A stretch of 64,000 nucleotides of DNA from Branchiostoma floridae (lineage: Eukaryota > Chordata > Leptocardii > Amphioxiformes > Branchiostomatidae), in NCBI RefSeq assembly GCF_000003815.2, contig NC_049987.1, positions 16,023,329 to 16,087,328 on the forward strand. Direction: 5' to 3'. Positions within the stretch are counted from its first letter, which is position 1; every line of letters starts with the position of its first letter. The position numbers and the translations under genes were made by a program. The notes beneath the pieces are model-generated. The model made no database searches. It was not told the origin of the DNA and was given only the letters and a program-made list of their open reading frames with translations. This document shows positions 60,440-64,000 of this stretch, piece by piece.

Positions 60440-60632
60440 ACGTTAATTTACCTCTGATCTCCCACCTTCTAATTACCTTAGTTGACTTTTTCTGTTTAGT
60501 AATTGTACAAGCTTTGTTGTTTATGTTTTGTTTTTATTGTTTGTGAATTGTAGGACTCAAGGAAGAATAGTGACACTACATTTAGTATCACTGATGGAGA
60601 TCCCAATAAAACAAACAAACAAACAAACAAAT
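60440..60632 (+). mobile_element. LINE 3' end with (AAAC)n tail
   Basis: T-rich sequence, then 'agtatcactgatggagatcc' and CAATAAAACAAACAAACAAAC. Ending in a short tandem tail rather than poly-A after such a 3' UTR is the habit of CR1/L2-like LINEs. No coding part is attached. Confidence 0.6.
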
Positions 60633-60671
60633 AGCTCGTTGGGACCCTAGTTTGTCTTCAGGTCGTCTAGG

Positions 60672-60908
60672 TTAATTTTCAGTAGGCTTGGCTTCTGAAC
60701 TGGGCCCTTCGCTTTCAGCTTGGCTGTCACGCTGCACAAGAGGGTATACTGTCCGATCGATCGTGAGGTCTAACTCCTTCAGCATGTCAGCTGACACGCA
60801 TCTCCTAGCCTCTTTGCTTAGGAGGTCTGCCTGTTCAATCTTCTTGATGGTAGAGGATGTCAGTTTGTCCTCGCTGGCCCAAGTTTTGAAGTAAAAACTT
60901 TCGGACAT
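60672..60908 (-). CDS. Small ORF, 78 aa, SAM-like helical domain
   Basis: ATG at 60908 in a fair Kozak context (G at -3). The product starts MSESFYFKTWASEDKL and includes TIKKIEQADLLSKEARRC, DMLKELDLTI and an acidic Ser/Glu tail to TAA at 60672. The spacing of hydrophobic residues (F..L....L...TI.K.E..DL.S.EA......DMLKELDLTI) resembles the SAM-like N-terminal helices found in many lancelet and cnidarian retroelement-linked proteins. Codon use looks genuinely coding. The frame is open upstream to 61067 without clear start or splice evidence. It could be a small gene, a first exon, or a Gag-like remnant; it lies next to a LINE tail. Confidence 0.45.
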   Translation of the reverse strand: MSESFYFKTWASEDKLTSSTIKKIEQADLLSKEARRCVSADMLKELDLTIDRTVYPLVQRDSQAESEGPSSEAKPTEN

Positions 60909-61067
60909 CGCACACGAGCTGGTTACATGGCCGCTCTGGTCAGAACAGAAGTGACCGCTAGCTAGCCGGCTTTCAGCCGGTCTGTCATCAACTTGTTTAT
61001 TTGTATATTTATATTCATCACAAAGTGATTGGAAGGGCAAAACAGGTTTGAACACCAACACATACAA

Positions 61068-62360
61068 AGCAATATAATATAAGCAACAACGTCAACGCAT
61101 AAAATACAGGTCATATAAAAATAGTTCTATAGGTTATATATATATGTATATATACATATATGAAAGGCATAATCTGGGTAGCATTACTCATAATACGGAG
61201 TACAAAATTAGAGCGCTGCCCATTCCTCTGCATCTGAGGGACCGTTCGTTAATCCTAACAATACGACTTAAACAACTAAAGCAAGAGGAGAAGAATGAGA
61301 GACAATTGGTAGTCATTAAACAACTTTCATATTGGCCCATCTATTTTTTTCACTCCGCCATAACGTAGGCATATTTTATTCGAAATGCTTCTTCTTCTTT
61401 TTTCTTCTTGTTTTCCTGTCTCGATCTTCAAAGTGATCCCCGTCGTTCCTGGAACAAATGACCTGAAGTTTGGCACAAGAGAAGAGTGGACCAATACGGG
61501 GACGATTTTTTCTGTTTTTGACACAATGCATTCATGGATGATCTTCTGACTAAAACTTTATATTTGTGCTTCTCGTGCCCAGGTATATATTAAGCAAAAG
61601 GGACCTGAAATTTTGTATGAAAGTGCATGAGATATTTACTAAAAAGACCCTGTTATCATTCTTGGCCAAAAATCAATTCAAAATGATTTATAATATTAGG
61701 CAAAGTAAGTGGGTTTCTTTGTCTTCGTCTGCGCCGCCTTCGAGCGTTTAACCATATATGGTAAATGGCTGAGTGCACTTTACCCGTGTGTAGGACCAGG
61801 TGGCCGTGCACGTGGTCGCTAATTCCCCTCGCCAAGAAAGTAATAGTTTTATGGGAAAATAGTGTTGTGACTCTATATGTAGGGCATCGCATATAACTCG
61901 ACCAGCTGGATGGAATTTCATGACATTTGGTATTTGAGTAGCGGTTGCAGAGACAAGGGTTTTGTTCAAAAACGATTCCCCTTACTTAGAACGGCAGTGA
62001 ACCTTTTTGTTTATAACTTTAGAGAATGATAACTCCAGTGGGGATTGATAGATATTCATTGTTTTCGGCAGGCAGGTGCTTTACGTGATGATTAGCATAA
62101 TGTAATATTTATTTATGCAAAATAAGGCATCATTACATAGATAATGGGTGGAATGTGCAATCTTTTATTTAAGCTATGAACTGACCTCTATCCAGGGACA
62201 GTATCTGCCTTTGATTTGGTTGTAAGTTGGATATAAGTCAGACGAACAAACAATTACCATGCAGCGGTGTGTGATTTATGTTTCAAACATCTGAATAAGG
62301 GGTCGTCTTCTTCCAACAAAGTACGATGTGAGGAAAAATGCACAGAAAATTATCAAAAGC
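61068..62360. other. Intergenic, nothing recognised
   Basis: A short TA-rich palindrome lies near 61138-61162. 61920-62110 carries family A-like phrases (ggtatttgagtagcggttgc, gataactccagtggggattg). No exon supported. Confidence 0.4.
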
Positions 62361-62362
62361 TT

Positions 62363-62487
62363 TAGTTCCCCGAACACATACAGTACATACTTCCAGGATT
62401 TACAATAATTCCGGAATGGTTATAAATAGGCATCCTTCCTAATAGTAACCCTTGTTTATTTATCGAAGATTTGTGTTCGTGGAACTA
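62363..62487. mobile_element. 125-bp MITE
   Basis: TAGTTCCCCGAACACA at the left and TGTGTTCGTGGAACTA at the right are reverse complements with one mismatch. An isolated tip-like phrase (agagttccacgaacacatt) occurs at 45653. Confidence 0.65.
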
Positions 62488-62489
62488 TA

Positions 62490-63515
62490 GTTAGATAAAT
62501 ACAGCGCAGCGAATAGGCGTGTGACAGTTGGGGTTTGGGGTGCTGCGTTTAGCGATAGTAGTGTGGTACAAATGTAGATGGGATGTCAATGGGAGCGCAC
62601 GTATGCATGTACAGCTATTTTATCAATATATGGACTATTTGTGCACTGTGTTTGAGACAGTATTGTATTATCAGTAAAACGTTTAGAGTTGTTCTCCTCC
62701 ATATTATATTATAGTACAGGTTGTCAGGGGCGAAATCTGATGACACGTGGGGTTGTGCCTTGATAGAAGGTGTCACATGCATTATAAAATTGTGACAGAA
62801 ACATCAGCTGTATATAAGGTTATTCTCTTTGGGACAATATTGTACGTTAGTAAGTGTTAATTGTAGATATTACAATATCAGCCATGAGATCAAACATTGC
62901 ATTCTATGACAGAGATGAATATGTTTTCAGGTCTCATTACACAATACTTATTAGATCGCCCCATTGAATTCAATGCTTTAACACACAACTTCTATATCCA
63001 CAAATTCAATTTAAACACAGTCTATTTGGATATGTTTTGCTTTCTATTGTAAGCACACACGTTTGTTAGACAATAAAAAAATTTTCACCCAAATCTCCAA
63101 CACCTCCCGAATCTATGTAAAAGTACAATGTGCCTTTAATTGTCATTTGAACGTGTCAGAAGAGTAATTAGGACTGATTTTTTAACACCTCTGGTTAGAG
63201 TAATATACTCTGTGTATAATGCTTGCGCGTAAACCTGAATAGAATACGCGAAATAGATATTTTCCATACTAAACAATTTGTGAAGGCTGCGGAAAGAAAC
63301 GGGTAGAATCGGTAAGGGTCTTGAGATAAAAATCGCATTGGGAGAAGCCCCCCAAAGCAAAGGCATCCACATTTCACGACTAGCTGTAAAGCCATACATC
63401 TACACTTGCAAAAATTGCTACCCACAGTAAGAACTAAGAAGAGAAATGCTGTTGATAGTGAGGCGAGCGCACTTAAGAAGTCATCCCTACGTAGGGCGGG
63501 GAATGGTTATTGAGA
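62490..63515. other. Intergenic, nothing recognised
   Basis: No exon, RNA gene or repeat border could be supported. Confidence 0.4.
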
Positions 63516-63519
63516 GCGC

Positions 63520-64000
63520 ATGATTCTTCTTAACCCTCAAACCACCGTAGCTTTTTTGTGACGTAGATTACCGTATGGGGTCAAAACTGACCCCATAACG
63601 TTTTGTACAAATACAGTTTTTTTGTGTGAATCTTTTTGTGCTTTGTATATATGTATAGTTTCATTGATCTATGTGGGACAATCTGACATGATTAGGTGAA
63701 AATACTTCAAGCTTATTATCATAATTTATGCAAAAGATCATGAGGACCACATTTTGCACCAACGCTATTCAGACCGGGAAGGAGGTTTTTGATGCCTGTA
63801 CCAACTTTAATGCCTTATAGCGCCTGAATGGATTATAGTAGGGCCACGAAACTTGGTAACTTTTTACAAAATGTTGAAAGCAAACATTTTCAATGAACAA
63901 AGTATGTTCATCATTTTTCATGTTGCCATGGCAACGGAATTCTGACAGACATAATTATTACGAATTTTTCTAATTTTGTATTAAACATTTAAGTTTTAAG
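63520..64000. repeat. Repeat related to the TTAA family, cut by the window edge
   Basis: TTAACCCTCAAACCACCG near 63532 starts like a TTAA-inserted element. 'cgctattcagaccgggaagg' (63762) and 'ttgccatggcaacgg' (63924) match the 57484-57965 repeat. Confidence 0.45.

Noticed and set aside
1..64000. CRISPR array, operon or prophage
   Set aside because: The regular repeats are contiguous minisatellites without unique spacers, and the genes are intron-containing and animal-like.

Overview
The window reads as nuclear DNA of an invertebrate chordate, most probably a lancelet (Branchiostoma). Genes are short GC-rich exons with GT/AG borders, separated by AT-rich introns packed with dispersed repeats, palindromic MITEs, a tRNA-headed SINE and LINE scraps. 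The encoded proteins are typical animal families: a serine palmitoyltransferase long subunit, a CYP2-type cytochrome P450 and a membrane-anchored FkbM methyltransferase. Nothing bacterial or plasmid-like was seen. The species is an inference. One undetermined base (N, 5323) points to a draft assembly.

Layout. 1-197: minus-strand LINE fragment running off the edge. 528-4163 (+): six-exon gene for a 229-aa protein I cannot assign; its fifth intron is mostly transposons. 4440-5720: a 144-bp tandem array and simple repeats. 6628-18976 (-): SPTLC2/3-type serine palmitoyltransferase in about ten coding exons, with a roughly 17-bp minisatellite of about 48 copies starting at one splice donor and a 5.3-kb last intron. 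18.2-25.3 kb: MITEs, a SINE tail and an 870-bp alternating purine/pyrimidine minisatellite. 25361-27543 (-): three-exon P450. 27.8-34.4 kb: long-inverted-repeat element, perfect foldback MITE, mariner-like element, LINE endonuclease fragment. 33166-34626 (-): a possible small two-exon gene. 35-40.1 kb: repeats and a solo LTR. 40435-55405 (-): seven-exon gene for an N-terminally anchored FkbM methyltransferase fused to a degenerate polysaccharide-deacetylase-like domain; further exon-like blocks with their own stop lie inside its first intron. 55.9-64 kb: mainly repeats, including a degenerate 115-bp array, a LINE 3' tail and a small SAM-like ORF.

The genes do not form a pathway or operon. Three products are expected to be membrane-bound: the SPT subunit and P450 at the ER, and the FkbM protein probably in the secretory pathway. 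The observations most worth a second look are the FkbM/pseudo-deacetylase fusion, a first exon phase-compatible with two different 3' modules, and a pair of 24-28-bp palindromic insertions with 9-bp duplications, one of which has a paralogous empty site in this window.

Exon coordinates were derived by hand from splice consensus, reading phase and family similarity. No alignment or database search was run.
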